A stretch of DNA of 64,000 bases. It comes from Gudongella sp051744365 (GTDB taxonomy: Bacteria > Bacillota > Clostridia > Tissierellales > Tissierellaceae). Under the pieces are notes generated by a model. The model saw only the letters and a program-made list of their open reading frames with translations. It was not told the origin of the DNA and did no database searches. Where the stretch lies: the NCBI GenBank assembly GCA_051744365.1, contig JBNJCX010000001.1, positions 32,547 to 96,546 on the forward strand, given 5' to 3'. Positions 35,731 through 43,891 of this stretch are shown piece by piece. The position numbers were made by a program, and so were the translations under genes. The number at the start of each line of letters is the position of its first letter. The stretch's first letter is position 1.

Positions 35731-36556
35731 AGCTTGCAAATTCCTTTGCGAATTCCTCGCTTATTATTGATGCGTTATCGATGGCATTTGTAGGACATTT
35801 CTCAACACAGATCATGCAATTTATACAGATATCATAGTTTATGCTGGCCAGATTATTCTCAAAGTTAAATGCATCAACAGGGCAATTCTTAACGCAGATC
35901 TTACACCCTATACAGCCTGTTGAACAATAACCTCTAACCAGTTTCCCCGGATCCTCACTTTTGCATTTTACTATTGCATTATTATCATAAGGTACCATTT
36001 CAATTATTTTCACAGGACATATTTCAACACATTTATTGCATGCCGTACACTTATCCCTGTTTATAACTGCAATACCATTGATCATCCTGATTGCATCAAA
36101 TGGGCACACATCATAACAGGTTCCGCATCCAAGACATCCGTAAGAACACTCTTTCTGACCTCCTGCCAATGTTTTCTGAATTCTACAATCCTGAATGCCC
36201 TGATATATGTACTTGTCCTTGGCTTTTTCACAGTCTCCCTGGCAAAGTACAACAGCAACTTTTTTCTCCATGGTTGCAGCATTTACACCCATTATGTCAG
36301 CTACATTTTCAGCTACTTTTTGCCCACCTATTGTACATGCAGTAACAGGTGCCTTGCCTTCAGCTATTGCAACAGCACAACCTGCACATCCCGGGTATCC
36401 GCATGCCCCACAGTTTGCTCCAGGCAGTGCATTTAAAACCGCTTCAACCTTAGGGTCTACTTTAACTACAAATACCTTTGAGGCTATTGAGAGCAATACT
36501 CCGAATAACAGTCCAAGGCCACCTAAAACGACAACCGGATTAATTATATCTGTCAT
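35729..36556 (-). CDS. rnfB: Rnf complex iron-sulfur subunit RnfB
   Basis: RnfB is thought to receive electrons from reduced ferredoxin. The protein has 275 residues: an N-terminal membrane segment, a 4Fe-4S domain with GANCGACGYPGCAGCA, then four CxxCxxCxxxC ferredoxin motifs (CLGCGTCYDVC, CTACNKCVEIC, CIGCKICVKNC, CINCMICVEKC). The family often has two to six such motifs. It is the last gene of rnfCDGEAB. Confidence 0.95.
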   Translation of the reverse strand: MTDIINPVVVLGGLGLLFGVLLSIASKVFVVKVDPKVEAVLNALPGANCGACGYPGCAGCAVAIAEGKAPVTACTIGGQKVAENVADIMGVNAATMEKKVAVVLCQGDCEKAKDKYIYQGIQDCRIQKTLAGGQKECSYGCLGCGTCYDVCPFDAIRMINGIAVINRDKCTACNKCVEICPVKIIEMVPYDNNAIVKCKSEDPGKLVRGYCSTGCIGCKICVKNCPVDAFNFENNLASINYDICINCMICVEKCPTNAIDNASIISEEFAKEFAS

Positions 36557-36568
36557 CTCTCACACCTC

Positions 36569-37141
36569 CTAAACCAGTCCAGCAAAGCCTGAAAAGGCTA
36601 TGGACATCAATCCAGCGGCTATCAGTGTAATAGGAAAACCTGCAAGAGCTTCAGGAATATCCGCTATATCCATCTTCTCTCTCAAAGCAGCAATCAAAAT
36701 CAGTGCAAGGAAGAATCCCAGAGATGCTCCAACTGCATTTGTTGCTGTTTGAATCAAGGTGAAACCTTCTTGTATATTAAGTATTGCCACACCTAGAACC
36801 ATACAGTTTGTTGTTATCAGCGGAAGGAAAACTCCCATTGCACTGTATAAACCAGGACTTATTTTCTTAAGTGCAAGTTCAACAAACTGCACAAGTGATG
36901 CTATAACAAGTATAAACACTATTGTTTGTAAATATTCTAATCCAAGGTTATCCAGAATATTTCTCTGAATAATGTATGTTATTATTGATGCCAATGTAGT
37001 TACAAAAGTAACTGCAAGTCCCATGCCGGTTGCTGTCTCCATTTTATTGGAAACACCAAGGAAGGGACATATTCCCAAGAATCTTGCGAATACATAGTTG
37101 TTCACTAATATAGTTGAAACCATAATGGCAAATAAACTCAT
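36569..37141 (-). CDS. rnfA: Rnf complex membrane subunit RnfA
   Basis: RnfA is an integral membrane subunit, homologous to NqrE. The protein has 190 residues with six membrane segments and the motif NNYVFARFLGICPFLGVS near the N-terminus, whose Cys in FLGICPF is conserved and helps bind an intramembrane iron site. Confidence 0.95.
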   Translation of the reverse strand: MSLFAIMVSTILVNNYVFARFLGICPFLGVSNKMETATGMGLAVTFVTTLASIITYIIQRNILDNLGLEYLQTIVFILVIASLVQFVELALKKISPGLYSAMGVFLPLITTNCMVLGVAILNIQEGFTLIQTATNAVGASLGFFLALILIAALREKMDIADIPEALAGFPITLIAAGLMSIAFSGFAGLV

Positions 37142-37158
37142 CTTGATACCCCCTTCAC

Positions 37159-37758
37159 TTAGTAAGTTGCCTTATTTTTTATCGTGACGTTAAATATTCC
37201 AATTATTATTCCCAACAGTATAAAAGCTCCCGCAGGACTAACGAATACAGCTGCCGCCTGAAAACTTTCACCAAAGAGGCTTATTCCGAGGAATGATCCT
37301 GCTCCGAAAATTTCTCTTGCAGTTCCCAAGGTAATTATTGCCACTGAAAATCCTAATCCCATTGCAAGTCCATCCATCGCTGATAAAAATACACCATTTT
37401 TTGATGCGAATGATTCAGCTCTTGCAAGAATAAGACAGTTAACTACAATCAGCGGAATAAATATGCCCAATGATCTGAAAAGTTCTACTGCATATGCTTC
37501 CATAAACATCTCAACCATAGTTACGAATGTTGCGATTACTACTATGAAAATTGGAATCCTTATCTTTGATGGTATGTACTTTCTAAAAGTTGATATTACT
37601 ATGTTCGAAAGTAGCAATACAGCGATTACTGCAGCTGACATTGCCAAACTGTTCTCAACTGTATTTGTAATAGCCAAAACTGAACACATACCAATCAACT
37701 GCACTAGAACAGGATTCTCCTTGATAATTCCATTTTTAAATATTGTAGAGATTTTCAA
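37159..37758 (-). CDS. rnfE: Rnf complex membrane subunit RnfE
   Basis: RnfE is the membrane subunit homologous to NqrD and to RnfA in inverted topology. The protein has 199 residues with six membrane segments. ENPVLVQLIGMCSVLAITN near the N-terminus carries the conserved Cys, and VNCLILARAES follows. Confidence 0.95.
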   Translation of the reverse strand: MKISTIFKNGIIKENPVLVQLIGMCSVLAITNTVENSLAMSAAVIAVLLLSNIVISTFRKYIPSKIRIPIFIVVIATFVTMVEMFMEAYAVELFRSLGIFIPLIVVNCLILARAESFASKNGVFLSAMDGLAMGLGFSVAIITLGTAREIFGAGSFLGISLFGESFQAAAVFVSPAGAFILLGIIIGIFNVTIKNKATY

Positions 37759-37775
37759 CGATCACACCTTCCTTT

Positions 37776-38354
37776 CTAGTTTGAAAGGTTGTTAGCGAAA
37801 GCATCCAGTGCTTCGTTAACACCTTTAACTACAGCATTTGTTGATACTGTAGCACCTGATATCATCATAACCTCGTCATCTCCTGCTCCTTCACCTGAAG
37901 CTGAGATGTTTCCACCTGCTCCTTTACCTTCGAAGGATTCAGCAAAATCCGGATCATCAACGATTTTTGCTCCAAGTCCTGGAGTCTCACTCATATTCAG
38001 TACCTGTATTCCGCTAAGAGTACCGTCTGCATTAACTCCGACTAGTGTAGTAATATCTCCACCATATCCACTAGCAACAGTTGACATTGCATATCCAATA
38101 GTCTCACCCTCGCTCAGAACTTCAGTTACTTCTCTGATAGATGGATAAGTAGATGCAATTTCTGCAACCTGAGCTTCATCATACTCAACAGAATCATCTG
38201 CATCAGGGAATAATTCAAGAATCGCACTAAGGCTTTCCATTCTTTGTCGTTCTGCGATTACAGGAGATGTTATAGAGTTTACACCTGCCAGAACTCCACC
38301 TGCAATTGCAGCTACCAATAATAAAACTAATCCAAGTTTAATAGTATCTTTCAT
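37776..38354 (-). CDS. rnfG: Rnf complex flavoprotein subunit RnfG
   Basis: RnfG carries covalently bound FMN outside the membrane. The protein has 192 residues: one N-terminal membrane segment and an FMN-binding domain ending in MISGATVSTNAV, in which the Thr of SGATxS is the site of FMN linkage by ApbE. No apbE gene lies in the window. It abuts rnfD with no gap. Confidence 0.95.
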   Translation of the reverse strand: MKDTIKLGLVLLLVAAIAGGVLAGVNSITSPVIAERQRMESLSAILELFPDADDSVEYDEAQVAEIASTYPSIREVTEVLSEGETIGYAMSTVASGYGGDITTLVGVNADGTLSGIQVLNMSETPGLGAKIVDDPDFAESFEGKGAGGNISASGEGAGDDEVMMISGATVSTNAVVKGVNEALDAFANNLSN

Positions 38355-39323
38355 TTATTTTACCTCCCCAAAAACTTTAGGTCTTGTGAACTTCTCGATT
38401 AATGGAGTGGCCACATTCATGATAAGTATTGCATAGCTGACGCCTTCAGGCAATCCGCCTTTAACTCTGAAAAGAGCTGTTAGAAGACCACAACCAATTG
38501 CAAAAATTATCTTTCCTCTTGGTGTTACTGGGGATGAAGCATAATCAGTTGCCATAAAGAATGCTCCCAATATTAATCCTCCACCCAGCACGTGGTATGT
38601 CAGATTACTCGCATCAACTCCAAGAAGCATCAATACAACAGTTGTGGTAGCTATGTAAAGCACTGGAATCTTCCAGTCTATTACGTCTCTGATAATTAGG
38701 TACAACCCGCCAATCAAAAGCAATATCGCTGACGTCTCACCAATAACGCCTCCTATATCCCCAAAGATCATTCTTTGAATAGCAGGTAAGTTTCCTTCCC
38801 CCACCTTCAAAATAGCAAGTGGTGTTGCTGCACTTATTCCATCTGGATTAGTGTATGCAGTCATAATCCCAGGCCATGAGGCAACCAAAGCCGCCCTTGC
38901 TGCAAGAGCCGGGTTCATAAAGTTCTGACCGATTCCACCAAAAAATTCCTTTACAATTATAATTGCAAATGCTGCACCAAATACAGCTACCCACCAAGGT
39001 GTCCCGGCTGGCAGGTTCAAAGCAAGCAGAACTCCGGTGACTACAGCACTAAGGTCCATAATCCTTACGGGTTTCTTGAATAATTTTTGTATGCCATACT
39101 CGAATATTAGAGCTGCCAATACAGTTACAAGCAGCAATCTTATAGCATCAAATCCAAAGAAGTATACACTACCGATCATTGCCGGAACCAATGCGATTAT
39201 AACATCCAGCATAGTTCTCTTCACCGACTCATCAGATCTGATGTGGGGTGATTGGGAAATAATCAGCATATCATCCAGAACGACAGTGTCATTGTTCGCT
39301 GGATCCATTTCTTTTCCATCCAT
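38355..39323 (-). CDS. rnfD: Rnf complex membrane flavoprotein subunit RnfD
   Basis: RnfD is the NqrB-like multi-pass subunit with covalent FMN. ATG 39323 follows AGGAGG. Upstream in-frame starts lack a site. The protein has 322 residues with about nine or ten membrane segments. The flavin-attachment motif is DGISAATPLA near residue 160. Confidence 0.95.
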   Translation of the reverse strand: MDGKEMDPANNDTVVLDDMLIISQSPHIRSDESVKRTMLDVIIALVPAMIGSVYFFGFDAIRLLLVTVLAALIFEYGIQKLFKKPVRIMDLSAVVTGVLLALNLPAGTPWWVAVFGAAFAIIIVKEFFGGIGQNFMNPALAARAALVASWPGIMTAYTNPDGISAATPLAILKVGEGNLPAIQRMIFGDIGGVIGETSAILLLIGGLYLIIRDVIDWKIPVLYIATTTVVLMLLGVDASNLTYHVLGGGLILGAFFMATDYASSPVTPRGKIIFAIGCGLLTALFRVKGGLPEGVSYAILIMNVATPLIEKFTRPKVFGEVK

Positions 39324-39339
39324 TCGACTTCCTCCTAAC

Positions 39340-40665
39340 CTATGATTTTTTTCGTTTCGCAATAATTTCTTTTTTAATATTCTTTATTGACTCAGAAAGT
39401 GGTCTTTTTGCAGGGCAAATAAATGAACACGCTCCGCACTCAACACACGCCATAGCTGAATAGCTGTCAGCCTTCTCAACATTATTCTTCAATGCATATG
39501 CACTTATAAACAAAGGCTGTAGTCCACAAGGACATACATCTATGCATTTACCACACTTAATACATGGAAGCACAGACTCATCCTTGACTTCTTCCTCGGG
39601 CAACACAAGTATTCCACCGGAGCCCTTAATCACCGGGACATCCAGTGTAAATTGAGCAATCCCCATCATCGGTCCTCCGGAAATAACCTTTCCTGGTTTG
39701 CCGCTGAATCCACCACTTTGCTTGATCAATTCTGAGAAAGGCGTTCCGATTCTTGCCAATAGGTTTTTTGGCTCATTTATACCTTCTCCTGTAACCGTCA
39801 CTACCCTCTCGTATAATGGCTTGCCAAATTCCACGGCATCGGCTATTGCCTTTGCAGTGGCTACATTTGATACCACAACTCCTACTTCAAGAGGTAAAGC
39901 TCCAGTTCCTACGCTTCTTCCAGTTATGGCATAAATTATGCTTTTTTCTGCTCCTTGTGGATACTTTGTCTGCAGAACAGCAACCTCAATACCGTCTTCT
40001 GGCTTTATAGCTTTGTTGACGGCCTCTACTGCATCCATCTTGTTGTTTTCAATTCCTATGTAAGCCTTTTCCACTCCTAGAGCCTTTTTTATGACCTTGA
40101 GGCCAAATACTATTGACTCAGCATATTCCAGCATCAGTCTGTGGTCTCCAGTCAAATATGGCTCGCATTCTGCGCCGTTCAGTATAACCGTATCAATCTT
40201 CTTATCCTCCGGAATAGAGAATTTCACATGCGTCGGGAAGCATGCTCCGCCCATGCCTGTAATACCGTTTTCCTTTACAAGATTGATTATCTCCTGTGGG
40301 GAGAGGTCATCCAGGTTTCTTCCTTTAATGGACTCATGCATTTCATCAGTGCCGTCATTTTCTATTACAACACATTTTGACTTGGCACCGGTTGGTGTAT
40401 ACATCATCTTGATTTCCTTTACCGTTCCGGCAATACTGGCATGAACAGCCCCTGATACAAAAGCTCCTGATTCTCCAATTTTCTGCCCTATTGTGACTCT
40501 GTCACCGACATTAACAACAGGCTCACAAGGTGCACCAATATGTTGATTCATTGGTATGTAAGCAATTTGAGGAGTTTCAGCCACTTCTATTGGCTTGTCT
40601 TCCGACAGTTCCTTATGTTCAGGAACATGTACGCCACCTTTAAAAGTCAACTTACCTTGGTTCAT
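39340..40665 (-). CDS. rnfC: Rnf complex NADH-side subunit RnfC
   Basis: RnfC is the peripheral subunit that binds NADH/FMN and Fe-S clusters. ATG 40665 follows AGAGGTGG. The protein has 441 residues: an N-terminal barrel-sandwich part (GGVHVPEHKELSEDKPIE), an NADH/FMN domain (GMGGACFPTHVKF), SLBB, and two 4Fe-4S motifs, CIKCGKCIDVCPCG and CVECGACSFICPAKRP. It is first of rnfCDGEAB. Confidence 0.95.
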   Translation of the reverse strand: MNQGKLTFKGGVHVPEHKELSEDKPIEVAETPQIAYIPMNQHIGAPCEPVVNVGDRVTIGQKIGESGAFVSGAVHASIAGTVKEIKMMYTPTGAKSKCVVIENDGTDEMHESIKGRNLDDLSPQEIINLVKENGITGMGGACFPTHVKFSIPEDKKIDTVILNGAECEPYLTGDHRLMLEYAESIVFGLKVIKKALGVEKAYIGIENNKMDAVEAVNKAIKPEDGIEVAVLQTKYPQGAEKSIIYAITGRSVGTGALPLEVGVVVSNVATAKAIADAVEFGKPLYERVVTVTGEGINEPKNLLARIGTPFSELIKQSGGFSGKPGKVISGGPMMGIAQFTLDVPVIKGSGGILVLPEEEVKDESVLPCIKCGKCIDVCPCGLQPLFISAYALKNNVEKADSYSAMACVECGACSFICPAKRPLSESIKNIKKEIIAKRKKS

Positions 40666-40742
40666 TCTTTTCCACCTCTTTACTTGATATAATTTTAGCA
40701 ATTTTTGGCAAATTTTTTACAAAAAATCGTATTTATGGATAT

Positions 40743-40771
40743 ATTATAACATTAATTATAATTAATGTATA
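40743..40771 (-). promoter_or_regulatory. Promoter of the rnf operon with 20-bp palindromic operator
   Basis: TATACA (40766-40771) and TGT-TATAAT (40743-40748) on the minus strand are 17 bases apart. The spacer is filled by the perfect 20-bp palindrome ACATTAATTATAATTAATGT (40749-40768). A repressor bound there would block RNA polymerase. The regulator is unknown. Confidence 0.6.
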
Positions 40772-40813
40772 TAAATCTGGGTGTATATGCTGACTTGGGA
40801 AAGTAAAATGAAT

Positions 40814-40900
40814 TGGTGCGAGCGATGGGACTTGAACCCACACGCCAATTGTGGCACATGCCCCTCAAACATGCCTGTCTGCCGATTCCAGCACACTCGC
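40814..40900 (-). tRNA. tRNA-Leu (anticodon GAG)
   Basis: An 87-base class II tRNA with encoded CCA. Acceptor GCGAGTG pairs with CGCTCGC (one wobble). The anticodon stem CATGT/GCATG encloses TTGAGGG, giving GAG. A long variable arm and TTCAAGT T-loop are present. Confidence 0.93.
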
Positions 40901-40911
40901 ACAATATAAAT

Positions 40912-40936
40912 GGATAAAACAGTCAGATGACTGTTT
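40912..40936 (-). terminator. Hairpin downstream of the solute-binding protein gene
   Basis: AAACAGTCA, loop GA, TGACTGTTT is followed by TTTTATCC on the minus strand. It suits termination of the polA-coaE-slt-SBP transcript. It also lies between a promoter-like site (40958-40986) and tRNA-Leu, so it could instead be in the tRNA leader. Confidence 0.6.
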
Positions 40937-40957
40937 CAAAGTAAATGCTACTAGTAC

Positions 40958-40986
40958 ATTATAATATCTTTCTTGTCAAAATTCAA
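40958..40986 (-). promoter_or_regulatory. Promoter-like site upstream of tRNA-Leu(GAG)
   Basis: TTGAAT (40981-40986) and a perfect TATAAT (40958-40963) on the minus strand are 17 bases apart, just after the solute-binding protein stop codon. It would start a transcript that passes through the 40912-40936 hairpin before the tRNA. Confidence 0.55.
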
Positions 40987-40988
40987 TC

Positions 40989-42635
40989 CTAATTTGTACT
41001 CATTGTCAAATAACATTTTTCCAATCCATTGTAAAGATTATAGTATATTGGTTCAAGTGGGCCTGCAATTCCTGAGTCCACAAGCAAGGCCTTGTTTCTG
41101 AAGAACATGCTGCCATATGGTAGATTATCTACGAAGTATCCCTGAAATTCCTGGTATGTCTGAAGTTTCGAATTGTGATCCCAAGTGGTTTCGAGACTTA
41201 AAAGCAGATCAATCAACTCTTCACTTGAATAATATGAAAAATTTCCTGGGCTATCTGCTGCAAGAATCGTATTTAGTCCAGGCACTGTAGATTGCTCCCA
41301 TTGAATAATTGATATGTCATAATCACCTTCCACAAGTTTTTGTCTCATATCCTCCTGGGTTTCCTCAATGCTCCCCCCTGAAGGATATACAAATTCCACA
41401 GAAATTCCCAATTCACCAATATTATCACTTATCATCTCAGCAACCTTTGATATCAGGTCTGATGATTTATTTATAAGCATCGACACTGACAAAGGGTTTC
41501 CTTCTGAATCTTCAAGGATTCCATCTCCGTCCTTGTCGGAATAACCGGCTGTTTTCAGTATATCCTCGGCATTTTCTACATTGTAACCATAACGGTCCAC
41601 ATTGGTTGATACAAGGTAGGACGATGGATGAATAGGCGTGTCCACCTGTGTCCCGTGCTGAAGGAAAACCTTGTCAATTATTGATTGCCGGTCTATACCA
41701 TACATGATGGCCTTCTTGATTGAATCTGCAGCTTCAGTTGAAAATACCCCTTCCCTGTGGTTAAAGATCAAAGCTTCATAATTGCCGGAAACATATTCAT
41801 AGATTGCAATCCTTTCATTATGTTCATACTTATCCCAATCAACACCAATCGTAGGTGCCATATCCAGCTTTCCTGTCTCAAAGGCTGTTAAAATAGATTC
41901 CCGATCATCAAAAATCTTGCCTGTTATATAAGATATCTGAGGTTCACCTTCTCTGTAATCCTGGTTGGATTCAAGGTGGATCTCCTTGAACTTCATATGC
42001 TCCACAAACCTATATGGACCTGTCCCTATGGGAAAATATTCTTCCGTTGCCAAGGCTTGAGTCCCCATGGTCTGAGGAATTATTGGGAATGTCAACATGT
42101 CAAGAATATTACCGGTTGGCCTGCTGAAGCTAATCTGCACTCTGCCATCTGATAATGCACTGGCAGAAATAATATTCATGTCTCCCTCTTTTATTCCACT
42201 CTGAACGAGCTTTCCATAATAGCTTTTCAAGCCTGCTTTTTTCATCATTTCTACTGTAAATACAATATCATCCGCTACAAGTTTCTCTCCATTATGCCAT
42301 AAGACATCCGCTCTCAGAGATACATCAACCGTCATCCCATCATCGCTGACTGTATAAGTGCTTGCCAGGCGAGGAACAGGCTGGATGTTTTCATCATACT
42401 CAAAAAGACCTTCAAATATAAGCTTACTGAAGTGATAGTAGCTAAGATTGTCCATATATAATGGATTCAAGGTCTGGAAGCTGGTCAAAGGTAGAGTTAT
42501 GCCCGCATTATCGAATATAAAATAGTCGATACCCTCTTCAACTTCTCCCATTTCCTGGGTATTCTCCTGTAGTGAACAGCCTGTAAACGTAAAAATTATT
42601 ATGGTTATTGTCATAAGAATAATCATTTTCTTCAT
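40989..42635 (-). CDS. Family 5 extracellular solute-binding lipoprotein (OppA/DppA-like)
   Basis: This is the binding protein of a peptide or nickel-type ABC importer. The protein has 548 residues. The lipoprotein signal ends in FTGC with Cys20 as the lipid anchor. The SBP_bac_5 pattern follows (RLASTYTVSDDGMTVDVSLRADVLWHNGEKLVADDIVFTVE-like region and IPIGTGPYRF-like GTGPY). No permease or ATPase gene is nearby, so it is an orphan receptor or works with a transporter elsewhere. It starts five bases after the lytic transglycosylase gene. Confidence 0.88.
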   Translation of the reverse strand: MKKMIILMTITIIIFTFTGCSLQENTQEMGEVEEGIDYFIFDNAGITLPLTSFQTLNPLYMDNLSYYHFSKLIFEGLFEYDENIQPVPRLASTYTVSDDGMTVDVSLRADVLWHNGEKLVADDIVFTVEMMKKAGLKSYYGKLVQSGIKEGDMNIISASALSDGRVQISFSRPTGNILDMLTFPIIPQTMGTQALATEEYFPIGTGPYRFVEHMKFKEIHLESNQDYREGEPQISYITGKIFDDRESILTAFETGKLDMAPTIGVDWDKYEHNERIAIYEYVSGNYEALIFNHREGVFSTEAADSIKKAIMYGIDRQSIIDKVFLQHGTQVDTPIHPSSYLVSTNVDRYGYNVENAEDILKTAGYSDKDGDGILEDSEGNPLSVSMLINKSSDLISKVAEMISDNIGELGISVEFVYPSGGSIEETQEDMRQKLVEGDYDISIIQWEQSTVPGLNTILAADSPGNFSYYSSEELIDLLLSLETTWDHNSKLQTYQEFQGYFVDNLPYGSMFFRNKALLVDSGIAGPLEPIYYNLYNGLEKCYLTMSTN

Positions 42636-42640
42636 TGTTT

Positions 42641-43264
42641 CTACCTTAATCCTTTTATTATGTTGGTCAGCGAATTCCTAACATCTAATATCAACTTGTC
42701 AAAAATTGTATCATTGGCACTATAAAAAGTATTACTATAAACAAGACTGTACACTTTCCTATTATTCTCCACTCTTTCGATGTACTCCCGCGTTTCAGGA
42801 AAAGGAATTGTATGGAGGGTTACACCGTCGTTGCTGTAATGACTATTGGACAGCCACCGTGAAACATTCCCGCTTCCTGCATTATAAGCAGCCAATGCAA
42901 CCTCCTCATTGCCGTATTGATCAATCAATCGCCTTATATACCATGTTCCAACTCTGATGTTAAAATCCGAATCATACAGCATTTCACTGGAATAATTTTC
43001 AACCTGTAATACCTCAGATGCCCATCTCCCAGTAGATTCTCCAATCTGCATCAATCCTTTTGCATCTTTAGCAGATGTTGCATCCTTGTCAAAGTTGCTT
43101 TCTGTCTTTATTACTCCCATCACAAGCATAGGATCAAGATCATAGTCCTCTGAACACTTTATGACAGAATCCTTGTATACGAAGGGGTATGCTATTGCCA
43201 CTGCTGGTATTGCTAAAATCAATGCCAGTGCAATCACTATTATCAATGTAAATATTTTTTTCAT
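42641..43264 (-). CDS. Lytic transglycosylase (Slt/GEWL domain)
   Basis: This enzyme cleaves peptidoglycan glycan strands with anhydro-muramyl products. The protein has 207 residues. An N-terminal membrane anchor (about 3-28) precedes the SLT domain, with catalytic Glu E55 in VIKTESNF, then AKGLMQIG and ALAAYNAGSGNV. It sits between coaE and the solute-binding protein gene. Confidence 0.93.
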   Translation of the reverse strand: MKKIFTLIIVIALALILAIPAVAIAYPFVYKDSVIKCSEDYDLDPMLVMGVIKTESNFDKDATSAKDAKGLMQIGESTGRWASEVLQVENYSSEMLYDSDFNIRVGTWYIRRLIDQYGNEEVALAAYNAGSGNVSRWLSNSHYSNDGVTLHTIPFPETREYIERVENNRKVYSLVYSNTFYSANDTIFDKLILDVRNSLTNIIKGLR

Positions 43265-43273
43265 AATTCACCA

Positions 43274-43891
43274 CTATCTGTATTCATCAAGAAAATCTAG
43301 AACCTGTCTTCTTGCGTTCTCAATACTCCCTGAATTGTCAATAATCTTATCTGCCAGTTTTTTCTTCTTCTCAATGTCCAATTGAGCATCTATTCTCGAG
43401 ATGGCTTGATCATAGCTGTAATTATCTCTCTCCATCAACCTTAGTATCTGGTTTTCCCTGTCAGCATATGCCAACCATACCTCATGGAATATAATCCCTG
43501 ATTCTTCAAGCTCTTCCCTGGACTCAAACAATAAAGGCATATCAACAAATATCACAGCTTCTGAATCTTTGGCTTCCTCAATTTTCTTAATTATGGATTC
43601 CCTTATAATAGGATGAAGCAAATCATTTAGAATATTCCTCTTTTCCTCATCACTGAATATTATATTACCTAGCTTTTCTCTGTCAAGAGTACCATCTTCA
43701 TTGAGTAAGTCATTACCGAATATACGAACTATCTCTTCAAGCCCTTTACTTCCCTTTTGGACAACTGCCCTTGCAACCTTATCTGAATCAATTACATAAA
43801 ATCCCTCTTCTCTAATCATATTACTGATAGTGGACTTTCCTGTTGCAATTCCACCTGTTATTCCAATTATTCTAGTTTTATTTGGTTTCAT
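43274..43891 (-). CDS. coaE: Dephospho-CoA kinase
   Basis: CoaE phosphorylates dephospho-CoA in the last step of coenzyme A synthesis. ATG 43891 has an AGGTGAG site and overlaps polA by 14 bases. The protein has 205 residues. The P-loop GITGGIATGKST is at residues 10-21, followed by DSDKVAR. The polA-coaE-slt order is typical of Firmicutes. Confidence 0.95.
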   Translation of the reverse strand: MKPNKTRIIGITGGIATGKSTISNMIREEGFYVIDSDKVARAVVQKGSKGLEEIVRIFGNDLLNEDGTLDREKLGNIIFSDEEKRNILNDLLHPIIRESIIKKIEEAKDSEAVIFVDMPLLFESREELEESGIIFHEVWLAYADRENQILRLMERDNYSYDQAISRIDAQLDIEKKKKLADKIIDNSGSIENARRQVLDFLDEYR

